From contig JBAIZL010000242.1 in the NCBI GenBank assembly GCA_036971475.1, positions 149,727-213,726 of the forward strand: DNA of 64,000 nucleotides, read 5' to 3'. A program made the translations under genes and the position numbers. Under the pieces are notes generated by a model, which saw only the letters and a list, made by a program, of their open reading frames with translations, was not told the DNA's origin and ran no database searches. Each line of letters starts with the position of its first letter. Position 1 is the first letter of the stretch. This DNA is from Prosapia bicincta. Its lineage: Eukaryota > Arthropoda > Insecta > Hemiptera > Cercopidae. Of the stretch, positions 45,692 through 60,600 are shown piece after piece.

Positions 45692-48600
45692 GTCAGCCTT
45701 TGTTTTCATGTTATATATCATCAGTTGTAAATTCGCTAATAAAGTTTAAGTAATGCATTCAACATTAATATATCTAAACTCTTCTAGATCTTATTCTTCA
45801 AGGTGTCAGCTTTTGTTTTCATGTTAAATAGCATCAGTTGTAAATTCGCTAATAAAGTTTAAGTAATGAATTCATCATTAATGTATCTAAACTCTTCTAG
45901 ATCTTATTCTTCAAGGTGTCAGCTTTTGTTTTCATGTTATATAGCATCAGTTGTAAATTCGCTAATAAAGTTTAAGTAATCCATTCATCATTAATGTATC
46001 TAAACTCTTCTAGATCTTATTCTTCAAGGTGTCAGCTTTTGTTTTCATGTTATATATCATCAGTTGTAAATTCGCTAATAAAGTTTAAGTAATGCATTCA
46101 TCATTAATGTATCTAAACTCTTCTAGATCTTATTCTTCAAGGTGTCAGCCTTTGTTTTCATGTTATATAGCATCAGTTGTAAATTCGCTAATAAAGTTTA
46201 AGTAATCCATTCATCATTAATGTATCTAAACTCTTCTAGATCTTATTCTTCAAGGTGTCACCTTTGTTTTCATGTTATATAGCATCAGTTGTAAATTCGC
46301 TAATAAAGTTTAAGTAATCCATTCATCATTAATGTATCTAAACTCTTCTAGATCTTATTCTTCAAGGTGTCACCTTTGTTTTCATGTTATATAGCATCAG
46401 TTGTAAATTCGCTAATAAAGTTTAAGTAATGCATTCATCATTAATGTATCTAAACTCTTCTAGATCTTATTCTTCAAGGTGTCACCTTTGTTTTCATGTT
46501 ATATAGCATCAGTTGTAAATTCGCTAATAAAGTTTAAGTAATCCATTCATCATTAATGTATCTAAACTCTTCTAGATCTTATTCTTCAAGGTGTCACCTT
46601 TGTTTTCATGTTATATAGCATCAGTTGTAAATTCGCTAATAAAGTTTAAGTAATGCATTCATCATTAATGTATCTAAACTCTTCTAGATCTTATTCTTCA
46701 AGGTGTCAGCCTTTGTTTTCATGTTATATAGCATCAGTTGTAAATTCGCTAATAAAGTTTAAGTAATCCATTCATCATTAATGTATCTAAACTCTTCTAG
46801 ATCTTATTCTTCAAGGTGTCACCTTTGTTTTCATGTTATATAGCATCAGTTGTAAATTCGCTAATAAAGTTTAAGTAATCCATTCATCATTAATGTATCT
46901 AAACTCTTCTAGATCTTATTCTTCAAGGTGTCACCTTTGTTTTCATGTTATATAGCATCAGTTGTAAATTCGCTAATAAAGTTTAAGTAATGCATTCATC
47001 ATTAATGTATCTAAACTCTTCTAGATCTTATTCTTCAAGGTGTCAGCCTTTGTTTTCATGTTATATAGCATCAGTTGTAAATTCGCTAATAAAGTTTAAG
47101 TAATGCATTCATCATTAATGTATCTAAACTCTTCTAGATCTTATTCTTCAAGATGTCACCTTTGTTTTCATGTTATATAGCATCAGTTGTAAATTCGCTA
47201 ATAAAGTTTAAGTAATCCATTCATCATTAATGTATCTAAACTCTTCTAGATCTTATTCTTCAAGGTGTCAGCCTTTGTTTTCATGTTATATAGCATCAGT
47301 TGTAAATTCGCTAATAAAGTTTAAGTAATGCATTCATCATTAATGTATCTAAACTCTTCTAGATCTTATTCTTCAAGGTGTCAGCCTTTGTTTTCATGTT
47401 AAATAGTATCAGTTGTAAATTCGCTAATAAAGTTTAAGTAATGCATTCGACATTAATATATCTAAACTCTTCTAGATCTTATTCTTCAAGGTGTCAGCTT
47501 TTGTTTTCATGTTATATATCATCAGTTGTAAATTCGCTAATAAAGTTTAAGTAATGCATTCAACATTAATATATCTAAACTCTTCTAGATCTTATTCTTC
47601 AAGGTGTCAGCTTTTGTTTTCATGTTATATATCATCAGTTGTAAATTCGCTAATAAAGTTTAAGTAATGCATTCGACATTAATATATCTAAACTCTTCTA
47701 GATCTTATTCTTCAAGGTGTCAGCTTTTGTTTTCATGTTAAATAGCATCAGTTGTAAATTCGCTAATAAAGTTTAAGTAATGAATTCATCATTAATGTAT
47801 CTAAACTCTTCTAGATCTTATTCTTCAAGGTGTCAGCCTTTGTTTTCATGTTATATAGCATCAGTTGTAAATTCGCTAATAAAGTTTAAGTAATGCATTC
47901 ATCATTAATGTATCTAAACTCTTCTAGATCTTATTCTTCAAGGTGTCAGCCTTTGTTTTCATGTTATATATCATCAGTTGTAAATTCGCTAATAAAGTTT
48001 AAGTAATCCATTCATCATTAATGTATCTAAACTCTTCTAGATCTTATTCTTCAAGGTGTCAGCCTTTGTTTTCATGTTATATATCATCAGTTGTAAATTC
48101 GCTAATAAAGTTTAAGTAATCCATTCATCATTAATGTATCTAAACTCTTCTAGATCTTATTCTTCAAGGTGTCAGCCTTTGTTTTCATGTTATATATCAT
48201 CAGTTGTAAATTCGCTAATAAAGTTTAAGTAATCCATTCATCATTAATGTATCTAAACTCTTCTAGATCTTATTCTTCAAGGTGTCAGCCTTTGTTTTCA
48301 TGTTATATAGCATCAGTTGTAAATTCGCTAATAAAGTTTAAGTAATCCATTCATCATTAATGTATCTAAACTCTTCTAGATCTTATTCTTCAAGGTGTCA
48401 GCCTTTGTTTTCATGTTAAATAGTATCAGTTGTAAATTCGCTAATAAAGTTTAAGTAATCCATTCATCATTAATGTATCTAAACTCTTCTAGATCTTATT
48501 CTTCAAGGTGTCAGCCTTTGTTTTCATGTTATATAGCATCAGTTGTAAATTCGCTAATAAAGTTTAAGTAATGCATTCAACATTAATATATCTAAACTCT

Positions 48601-51600
48601 TCTAGATCTTATTCTTCAAGGTGTCAGCCTTTGTTTTCATGTTATATAGCATCAGTTGTAAATTCGCTAATAAAGTTTAAGTAATGCATTCGACATTAAT
48701 ATATCTAAACTCTTCTAGATCTTATTCTTCAAGGTGTCAGCTTTTGTTTTCATGTTATATATCATCAGTTGTAAATTCGCTAATAAAGTTTAAGTAATGC
48801 ATTCATCATTAATGTATCTAAACTCTTCTAGATCTTATTCTTCAAGGTGTCAGCCTTTGTTTTCATGTTATATAGCATCAGTTGTAAATTCGCTAATAAA
48901 GATTAAGTAATGCATTCGACATTAATATATCTAAACTCTTCTAGATCTTATTCTTCAAGGTGTCAGCTTTTGTTTTCATGTTATATATCATCAGTTGTAA
49001 ATTCGCTAATAAAGTTTAAGTAATGCATTCATCATTAATGTATCTAAACTCTTCTAGATCTTATTCTTCAAGGTGTCAGCCTTTGTTTTCATGTTATATA
49101 GCATCAGTTGTAAATTCGCTAATAAAGTTTAAGTAATGCATTCGACATTAATATATCTAAACTCTTCTAGATCTTATTCTTCAAGGTGTCAGCTTTTGTT
49201 TTCATGTTATATATCATCAGTTGTAAATTCGCTAATAAAGTTTAAGTAATGCATTCGACATTAATATATCTAAACTCTTCTAGATCTTATTCTTCAAGGT
49301 GTCAGCTTTTGTTTTCATGTTATATATCATCAGTTGTAAATTCGCTAATAAAGTTTAAGTAATGCATTCAACATTAATATATCTAAACTCTTCTAGATCT
49401 TATTCTTCAAGGTGTCAGCTTTTGTTTTCATGTTATATATCATCAGTTGTAAATTCGCTAATAAAGTTTAAGTAATGCATTCGACATTAATATATCTAAA
49501 CTCTTCTAGATCTTATTCTTCAAGGTGTCAGCTTTTGTTTTCATGTTAAATAGTATCAGTTGTAAATTCGCTAATAAAGTTTAAGTAATGCATTCAACAT
49601 TAATACATCTAAACTCTTCTAGATCTTATTCTTCAAGGTGTCAGCTTTTGTCTTCATGTTAAATAGTATCAGTTGTAAATTCGCTAATAAAGTTTAAGTA
49701 ATGCATTCAACATTAATATATCTAAACTCTTCTAGATCTTATTCTTCAAGGTGTCAGCTTTTGTTTTCATGTTATATATCATCAGTTGTAAAATCGCTAA
49801 TAAAGTTTAAGTAATGCATTCATCATTAATGTATCTAAACTCTTCTAGATCTTATTCTTCAAGGTGTCAGCCTTTGTTTTCATGTTAAATAGTATCAGTT
49901 GTAAATTCGCTAATAAAGTTTAAGTAATGCATTCAACATTAATACATCTAAACTCTTCTAGATCTTATTCTTCAAGGTGTCAGCTTTTGTTTTCATGTTA
50001 AATAGTATCAGTTGTAAATTCGCTAATAAAGTTTAAGTAATGCATTCATCATTAATGTATCTAAACTCTTCTAGATCTTATTCTTCAAGGTGTCAGCCTT
50101 TGTTTTCATGTTAAATAGTATCAGTTGTAAATTCGCTAATAAAGTTTAAGTAATGCATTCAACATTAATACATCTAAACTCTTCTAGATCTTATTCTTCA
50201 AGGTGTCAGCTTTTGTCTTCATGTTAAATAGTATCAGTTGTAAATTCGCTAATAAAGTTTAAGTAATGCATTCAACATTAATATATCTAAACTCTTCTAG
50301 ATCTTATTCTTCAAGGTGTCAGCTTTTGTTTTCATGTTATATATCATCAGTTGTAAAATCGCTAATAAAGTTTAAGTAATGCATTCATCATTAATGTATC
50401 TAAACTCTTCTAGATCTTATTCTTCAAGGTGTCAGCCTTTGTTTTCATGTTATATATCATCAGTTGTAAAATCGCTAATAAAGTTTAAGTAATGCATTCA
50501 TCATTAATGTATCTAAACTCTTCTAGATCTTATTCTTCAAGGTGTCAGCCTTTGTTTTCATGTTAAATAGTATCAGTTGTAAATTCGCTAATAAAGTTTA
50601 AGTAATGCATTCAACATTAATACATCTAAACTCTTCTAGATCTTATTCTTCAAGGTGTCAGCTTTTGTTTTCATGTTAAATAGTATCAGTTGTAAATTCG
50701 CTAATAAAGTTTAAGTAATGCATTCATCATTAATGTATCTAAACTCTTCTAGATCTTATTCTTCAAGGTGTCAGCCTTTGTTTTCATGTTAAATAGTATC
50801 AGTTGTAAATTCGCTAATAAAGTTTAAGTAATGCATTCAACATTAATACATCTAAACTCTTCTAGATCTTATTCTTCAAGGTGTCAGCTTTTGTCTTCAT
50901 GTTAAATAGTATCAGTTGTAAATTCGCTAATAAAGTTTAAGTAATGCATTCAACATTAATATATCTAAACTCTTCTAGATCTTATTCTTCAAGGTGTCAG
51001 CTTTTGTTTTCATGTTATATATCATCAGTTGTAAAATCGCTAATAAAGTTTAAGTAATGCATTCATCATTAATGTATCTAAACTCTTCTAGATCTTATTC
51101 TTCAAGGTGTCAGCCTTTGTTTTCATGTTATATATCATCAGTTGTAAAATCGCTAATAAAGTTTAAGTAATGCATTCATCATTAATGTATCTAAACTCTT
51201 CTAGATCTTATTCTTCAAGGTGTCAGCTTTTGTCTTCATGTTAAATAGTATCAGTTGTAAATTCGCTAATAAAGTTTAAGTAATGCATTCAACATTAATA
51301 TATCTAAACTCTTCTAGATCTTATTCTTCAAGGTGTCAGCTTTTGTTTTCATGTTATATATCATCAGTTGTAAAATCGCTAATAAAGTTTAAGTAATGCA
51401 TTCATCATTAATGTATCTAAACTCTTCTAGATCTTATTCTTCAAGGTGTCAGCCTTTGTTTTCATGTTAAATAGTATCAGTTGTAAATTCGCTAATAAAG
51501 TTTAAGTAATGCATTCAACATTAATACATCTAAACTCTTCTAGATCTTATTCTTCAAGGTGTCAGCTTTTGTTTTCATGTTAAATAGTATCAGTTGTAAA

Positions 51601-54600
51601 TTCGCTAATAAAGTTTAAGTAATGCATTCATCATTAATGTATCTAAACTCTTCTAGATCTTATTCTTCAAGGTGTCAGCCTTTGTTTTCATGTTAAATAG
51701 TATCAGTTGTAAATTCGCTAATAAAGTTTAAGTAATGCATTCAACATTAATACATCTAAACTCTTCTAGATCTTATTCTTCAAGGTGTCAGCTTTTGTCT
51801 TCATGTTAAATAGTATCAGTTGTAAATTCGCTAATAAAGTTTAAGTAATGCATTCAACATTAATATATCTAAACTCTTCTAGATCTTATTCTTCAAGGTG
51901 TCAGCTTTTGTTTTCATGTTATATATCATCAGTTGTAAAATCGCTAATAAAGTTTAAGTAATGCATTCATCATTAATGTATCTAAACTCTTCTAGATCTT
52001 ATTCTTCAAGGTGTCAGCCTTTGTTTTCATGTTATATATCATCAGTTGTAAAATCGCTAATAAAGTTTAAGTAATGCATTCATCATTAATGTATCTAAAC
52101 TCTTCTAGATCTTATTCTTCAAGGTGTCAGCCTTTGTTTTCATGTTAAATAGTATCAGTTGTAAATTCGCTAATAAAGTTTAAGTAATGCATTCAACATT
52201 AATACATCTAAACTCTTCTAGATCTTATTCTTCAAGGTGTCAGCCTTTGTTTTCATGTTAAATAGTATCAGTTGTAAATTCGCTAATAAAGTTTAAGTAA
52301 TGCATTCAACATTAATACATCTAAACTCTTCTAGATCTTATTCTTCAAGGTGTCAGCTTTTGTCTTCATGTTAAATAGTATCAGTTGTAAATTCGCTAAT
52401 AAAGTTTAAGTAATGCATTCAACATTAATATATCTAAACTCTTCTAGATCTTATTCTTCAAGGTGTCAGCTTTTGTTTTCATGTTATATATCATCAGTTG
52501 TAAAATCGCTAATAAAGTTTAAGTAATGCATTCATCATTAATGTATCTAAACTCTTCTAGATCTTATTCTTCAAGGTGTCAGCCTTTGTTTTCATGTTAT
52601 ATATCATCAGTTGTAAAATCGCTAATAAAGTTTAAGTAATGCATTCATCATTAATGTATCTAAACTCTTCTAGATCTTATTCTTCAAGGTGTCAGCCTTT
52701 GTTTTCATGTTATATATCATCAGTTGTAAAATCGCTAATAAAGTTTAAGTAATGCATTCATCATTAATATATCTAAACTCTTCTAGATCTTATTCTTCAA
52801 GGTGTCAGCTTTTGTTTTCATGTTATATATCATCAGTTGTAAAATCGCTAATAAAGTTTAAGTAATGCATTCATCATTAATATATCTAAACTCTTCTAGA
52901 TCTTATTCTTCAAGGTGTCAGCTTTTGTCTTCATGTTAAATAGTATCAGTTGTAAATTCGCTAATAAAGTTTAAGTAATGCATTCAACATTAATATATCT
53001 AAACTCTTCTAGATCTTATTCTTCAAGGTGTCAGCTTTTGTTTTCATGTTATATATCATCAGTTGTAAAATCGCTAATAAAGTTTAAGTAATGCATTCAT
53101 CATTAATGTATCTAAACTCTTCTAGATCTTATTCTTCAAGGTGTCAGCCTTTGTTTTCATGTTATATATCATCAGTTGTAAAATCGCTAATAAAGTTTAA
53201 GTAATGCATTCATCATTAATATATCTAAACTCTTCTAGATCTTATTCTTCAAGGTGTCAGCTTTTGTTTTCATGTTATATAGCATCAGTTGTAAATTCGC
53301 TAATAAAGTTTAAGTAATGCATTCATCATTAATGTATCTAAACACTTCTAGATCTTATTCTTCAAGGTGTCAGCTTTTGTTTTCATGTTATATAGTATCA
53401 GTTGTAAATTCGCTAATAAAGTTTAAGTAATGCATTCATCATTAATGTATCTAAACTCTTCTAGATCTTATTCTTCAAGATGTCAGCTTTTGTTTTCATG
53501 TTAAATAGCATCAGTTGTAAATTCGCTAATAAAGTTTAAGTAATGCATTCATCATTAATGTATCTAAACTCTTCTAGATCTTATTCTTCAAGGTGTCAGC
53601 TTTTGTTTTCATGTTATGTAGCATCAGTTGTAAATTCGCTAATAAAGTTTAAGTAATGCATTCAACATTAATATATCTAAACTCTTCTAGATCTTATTCT
53701 TCAAGGTGTCAGCTTTTGTTTTCATGTTATATAGTATCAGTTGTAAATTCGCTAATAAAGTTTAAGTAATGCATTCATCATTAATGTATCTAAACTCTTC
53801 TAGATCTTATTCTTCAAGATGTCAGCTTTTGTTTTCATGTTATATAACATCAGTTGTAAATTCGCTAATAAAGTTTAAGTAATGCATTCATCATTAATGT
53901 ATCTAAACTCTTCTAGATCTTATTCTTCAAGGTGTCAGCTTTTGTTTTCATGTTATATAACATCAGTTGTAAATTCGCTAATAAAGTTTAAGTAATGCAT
54001 TCATCATTAATGTATCTAAACTCTTCTAGATCTTATTCTTCAAGATGTCAGCTTTTGTTTTCATGTTAAATAGCATCAGTTGTAAATTCGCTAATAAAGT
54101 TTAAGTAATGCATTCATCATTAATGTATCTAAACTCTTCTAGATCTTATTCTTCAAGATGTCAGCTTTTGTTTTCATGTTAAATAGCATCAGTTGTAAAT
54201 TCGCTAATAAAGTTTAAGTAATGCATTCAACATTAATATATCTAAACTCTTCTAGATCTTATTCTTCAAGGTGTCAGCTTTTGTTTTCATGTTAAATAGT
54301 ATCAGTTGTAAATTCGCTAATAAAGTTTAAGTAATGCATTCAACATTAATATATCTAAACTCTTCTAGATCTTATTCTTCAAGGTGTCAGCTTTTGTTTT
54401 CATGTTATATATCATCAGTTGTAAATTCGCTAATAAAGTTTAAGTAATGCATTCATCATTAATGTATCTAAACTCTTCTAGATCTTATTCTTCAAGGTGT
54501 CAGCTTTTGTTTTCATGTTAAATAGTATCAGTTGTAAATTCGCTAATAAAGTTTAAGTAATGCATTCAACATTAATGTATCTAAACTCTTCTAGATCTTA

Positions 54601-57600
54601 TTCTTCAAGGTGTCAGCTTTTGTTTTCATGTTATATATCATCAATTGTAAATTCGCTAATAAAGTTTAAGTAATGCATTCATCATTAATGTATCTAAACT
54701 CTTCTAGATCTTATTCTTCAAGGTGTCAGCCTTTGTTTTCATGTTATATAGCATCAGTTGTAAATTCGCTAATAAAGTTTAAGTAATGCATTCATCATTA
54801 ATGTATCTAAACTCTTCTAGATCTTATTCTTCAAGGTGTCAGCCTTTGTTTTCATGTTATATAGCATCAGTTGTAAATTCGCTAATAAAGTTTAAGTAAT
54901 GCATTCATCATTAATGTATCTAAACTCTTCTAGATCTTATTCTTCAAGGTGTCAGCCTTTGTTTTCATGTTATATAGCATCAGTTGTAAATTCGCTAATA
55001 AAGTTTAAGTAATGCATTCATCATTAATGTATCTAAACTCTTCTAGATCTTATTCTTCAAGGTGTCAGCCTTTGTTTTCATGTTATATAGCATCAGTTGT
55101 AAATTCGCTAATAAAGTTTAAGTAATGAATTCATCATTAATGTATCTAAACTCTTCTAGATCTTATTCTTCAAGGTGTCAGCCTTTGTTTTCATGTTATA
55201 TAGCATCAGTTGTAAATTCGCTAATAAAGTTTAAGTAATGCATTCATCATTAATGTATCTAAACTCTTCTAGATCTTATTCTTCAAGGTGTCAGCCTTTG
55301 TTTTCATGTTATATAGCATCAGTTGTAAATTCGCTAATAAAGTTTAAGTAATGAATTCATCATTAATGTATCTAAACTCTTCTAGATCTTATTCTTCAAG
55401 GTGTCAGCCTTTGTTTTCATGTTATATATCATCAGTTGTAAAATCGCTAATAAAGTTTAAGTAATGCATTCATCATTAATGTATCTAAACTCTTCTAGAT
55501 CTTATTCTTCAAGGTGTCAGCCTTTGTTTTCATGTTATATAGCATCAGTTGTAAATTCGCTAATAAAGTTTAAGTAATCCATTCATCATTAATGTATCTA
55601 AACTCTTCTAGATCTTATTCTTCAAGGTGTCAGCCTTTGTTTTCATGTTATATAGCATCAGTTGTAAATTCGCTAATAAAGTTTAAGTAATGCATTCATC
55701 ATTAATGTATCTAAACTCTTCTAGATCTTATTCTTCAAGGTGTCAGCCTTTGTTTTCATGTTATATAGCATCAGTTGTAAATTCGCTAATAAAGTTTAAG
55801 TAATGCATTCATCATTAATGTATCTAAACTCTTCTAGATCTTATTCTTCAAGGTGTCAGCCTTTGTTTTCATGTTATATATCATCAGTTGTAAATTCGCT
55901 AATAAAGTTTAAGTAATGCATTCATCATTAATGTATCTAAACTCTTCTAGATCTTATTCTTCAAGGTGTCAGCCTTTGTTTTCATGTTATATAGCATCAG
56001 TTGTAAATTCGCTAATAAAGTTTAAGTAATGCATTCATCATTAATGTATCTAAACTCTTCTAGATCTTATTCTTCAAGGTGTCAGCCTTTGTTTTCATGT
56101 TATATAGCATCAGTTGTAAATTCGCTAATAAAGTTTAAGTAATGCATTCATCATTAATGTATCTAAACTCTTCTAGATCTTATTCTTCAAGGTGTCAGCC
56201 TTTGTTTTCATGTTATATATCATCAGTTGTAAATTCGCTAATAAAGTTTAAGTAATGCATTCATCATTAATGTATCTAAACTCTTCTAGATCTTATTCTT
56301 CAAGATGTCAGCTTTTGTTTTCATGTTAAATAGCATCAGTTGTAAATTCGCTAATAAAGTTTAAGTAATGCATTCATCATTAATGTATCTAAACTCTTCT
56401 AGATCTTATTCTTCAAGGTGTCAGCCTTTGTTTTCATGTTATATAGCATCAGTTGTAAATTCGCTAATAAAGTTTAAGTAATGCATTCATCATTAATGTA
56501 TCTAAACTCTTCTAGATCTTATTCTTCAAGGTGTCAGCCTTTGTTTTCATGTTATATAGCATCAGTTGTAAATTCGCTAATAAAGTTTAAGTAATGCATT
56601 CATCATTAATGTATCTAAACTCTTCTAGATCTTATTCTTCAAGGTGTCAGCCTTTGTTTTCATGTTATATATCATCAGTTGTAAATTCGCTAATAAAGTT
56701 TAAGTAATGCATTCATCATTAATGTATCTAAACTCTTCTAGATCTTATTCTTCAAGGTGTCAGCCTTTGTTTTCATGTTATATAGCATCAGTTGTAAATT
56801 CGCTAATAAAGTTTAAGTAATGCATTCATCATTAATGTATCTAAACTCTTCTAGATCTTATTCTTCAAGGTGTCAGCCTTTGTTTTCATGTTATATAGCA
56901 TCAGTTGTAAATTCGCTAATAAAGTTTAAGTAATCCATTCATCATTAATGTATCTAAACTCTTCTAGATCTTATTCTTCAAGGTGTCAGCCTTTGTTTTC
57001 ATGTTATATAGCATCAGTTGTAAATTCGCTAATAAAGTTTAAGTAATCCATTCATCATTAATGTATCTAAACTCTTCTAGATCTTATTCTTCAAGGTGTC
57101 AGCCTTTGTTTTCATGTTATATAGCATCAGTTGTAAATTCGCTAATAAAGTTTAAGTAATGCATTCATCATTAATGTATCTAAACTCTTCTAGATCTTAT
57201 TCTTCAAGGTGTCAGCCTTTGTTTTCATGTTATATAGCATCAGTTGTAAATTCGCTAATAAAGTTTAAGTAATGCATTCATCATTAATGTATCTAAACTC
57301 TTCTAGATCTTATTCTTCAAGGTGTCAGCCTTTGTTTTCATGTTATATAGCATCAGTTGTAAATTCGCTAATAAAGTTTAAGTAATGCATTCATCATTAA
57401 TGTATCTAAACTCTTCTAGATCTTATTCTTCAAGGTGTCAGCCTTTGTTTTCATGTTATATAGCATCAGTTGTAAATTCGCTAATAAAGTTTAAGTAATG
57501 CATTCATCATTAATGTATCTAAACTCTTCTAGATCTTATTCTTCAAGGTGTCAGCCTTTGTTTTCATGTTATATAGCATCAGTTGTAAATTCGCTAATAA

Positions 57601-60600
57601 AGTTTAAGTAATGAATTCATCATTAATGTATCTAAACTCTTCTAGATCTTATTCTTCAAGGTGTCAGCCTTTGTTTTCATGTTATATAGCATCAGTTGTA
57701 AATTCGCTAATAAAGTTTAAGTAATGCATTCATCATTAATGTATCTAAACTCTTCTAGATCTTATTCTTCAAGGTGTCAGCCTTTGTTTTCATGTTATAT
57801 AGCATCAGTTGTAAATTCGCTAATAAAGTTTAAGTAATGAATTCATCATTAATGTATCTAAACTCTTCTAGATCTTATTCTTCAAGGTGTCAGCCTTTGT
57901 TTTCATGTTATATAGCATCAGTTGTAAATTCGCTAATAAAGTTTAAGTAATGCATTCATCATTAATGTATCTAAACTCTTCTAGATCTTATTCTTCAAGG
58001 TGTCAGCCTTTGTTTTCATGTTATATAGCATCAGTTGTAAATTCGCTAATAAAGTTTAAGTAATCCATTCATCATTAATGTATCTAAACTCTTCTAGATC
58101 TTATTCTTCAAGGTGTCAGCCTTTGTTTTCATGTTATATAGCATCAGTTGTAAATTCGCTAATAAAGTTTAAGTAATGCATTCATCATTAATGTATCTAA
58201 ACTCTTCTAGATCTTATTCTTCAAGGTGTCAGCCTTTGTTTTCATGTTATATATCATCAGTTGTAAATTCGCTAATAAAGTTTAAGTAATGCATTCATCA
58301 TTAATGTATCTAAACTCTTCTAGATCTTATTCTTCAAGGTGTCAGCCTTTGTTTTCATGTTATATAGCATCAGTTGTAAATTCGCTAATAAAGTTTAAGT
58401 AATGCATTCATCATTAATGTATCTAAACTCTTCTAGATCTTATTCTTCAAGATGTCAGCCTTTGTTTTCATGTTATATAGCATCAGTTGTAAATTCGCTA
58501 ATAAAGTTTAAGTAATGCATTCATCATTAATGTATCTAAACTCTTCTAGATCTTATTCTTCAAGGTGTCAGCTTTTGTTTTCATGTTATATAGCATCAGT
58601 TGTAAATTCGCTAATAAAGTTTAAGTAATGCATTCATCATTAATGTATCTAAACTCTTCTAGATCTTATTCTTCAAGGTGTCAGCCTTTTGTTTTCATGT
58701 TATATAGCATCAGTTGTAAATTCGCTAATAAAGTTTAAGTAATGCATTCGACATTAATGTATCTAAACTCTTCTAGATCTTATTCTTCAAGGTGTCAGCT
58801 TTGTTTTCATGTTATATAGCATCAGTTGTAAATTCGCTAATAAAGTTTAAGTAATGCATTCATCATTAATGTATCTAAACTCTTCTAGATCTTATTCTTC
58901 AAGGTGTCAGCCTTTGTTTTCATGTTATATAGCATCAGTTGTAAATTCGCTAATAAAGTTTAAGTAATGCATTCATCATTAATGTATCTAAACTCTTCTA
59001 GATCTTATTCTTCAAGGTGTCAGCCTTTGTTTTCATGTTATATAGCATCAGTTGTAAATTCGCTAATAAAGTTTAAGTAATGCATTCATCATTAATGTAT
59101 CTAAACTCTTCTAGATCTTATTCTTCAAGGTGTCAGCTTTTGTTTTCATGTTATATAGCATCAGTTGTAAATTCGCTAATAAAGTTTAAGTAATGCATTC
59201 ATCATTAATGTATCTAAACTCTTCTAGATCTTATTCTTCAAGGTGTCAGCCTTTGTTTTCATGTTATATAGCATCAGTTGTAAATTCGCTAATAAAGTTT
59301 AAGTAATGCATTCATCATTAATGTATCTAAACTCTTCTAGATCTTATTCTTCAAGGTGTCAGCCTTTGTTTTCATGTTATATAGCATCAGTTGTAAATTC
59401 GCTAATAAAGTTTAAGTAATGCATTCATCATTAATGTATCTAAACTCTTCTAGATCTTATTCTTCAAGGTGTCAGCCTTTGTTTTCATGTTATATAGCAT
59501 CAGTTGTAAATTCGCTAATAAAGTTTAAGTAATGCATTCATCATTAATGTATCTAAACTCTTCTAGATCTTATTCTTCAAGGTGTCAGCCTTTGTTTTCA
59601 TGTTATATAGCATCAGTTGTAAATTCGCTAATAAAGTTTAAGTAATGCATTCATCATTAATGTATCTAAACTCTTCTAGATCTTATTCTTCAAGGTGTCA
59701 GCTTTTGTTTTCATGTTATATAGCATCAGTTGTAAATTCGCTAATAAAGTTTAAGTAATGCATTCATCATTAATGTATCTAAACTCTTCTAGATCTTATT
59801 CTTCAAGGTGTCAGCCTTTGTTTTCATGTTATATAGCATCAGTTGTAAATTCGCTAATAAAGTTTAAGTAATGCATTCATCATTAATGTATCTAAACTCT
59901 TCTAGATCTTATTCTTCAAGGTGTCAGCCTTTTGTTTTCATGTTATATAGCATCAGTTGTAAATTCGCTAATAAAGTTTAAGTAATGCATTCATCATTAA
60001 TGTATCTAAACTCTTCTAGATCTTATTCTTCAAGGTGTCAGCCTTTGTTTTCATGTTATATAGCATCAGTTGTAAATTCGCTAATAAAGTTTAAGTAATG
60101 CATTCATCATTAATGTATCTAAACTCTTCTAGATCTTATTCTTCAAGGTGTCAGCCTTTGTTTTCATGTTATATAGCATCAGTTGTAAATTCGCTAATAA
60201 AGTTTAAGTAATGCATTCATCATTAATGTATCTAAACTCTTCTAGATCTTATTCTTCAAGGTGTCAGCCTTTGTTTTCATGTTATATAGCATCAGTTGTA
60301 AATTCGCTAATAAAGTTTAAGTAATGCATTCATCATTAATGTATCTAAACTCTTCTAGATCTTATTCTTCAAGGTGTCAGCCTTTGTTTTCATGTTATAT
60401 AGCATCAGTTGTAAATTCGCTAATAAAGTTTAAGTAATGCATTCATCATTAATGTATCTAAACTCTTCTAGATCTTATTCTTCAAGGTGTCAGCCTTTGT
60501 TTTCATGTTATATAGCATCAGTTGTAAATTCGCTAATAAAGTTTAAGTAATGCATTCATCATTAATGTATCTAAACTCTTCTAGATCTTATTCTTCAAGG

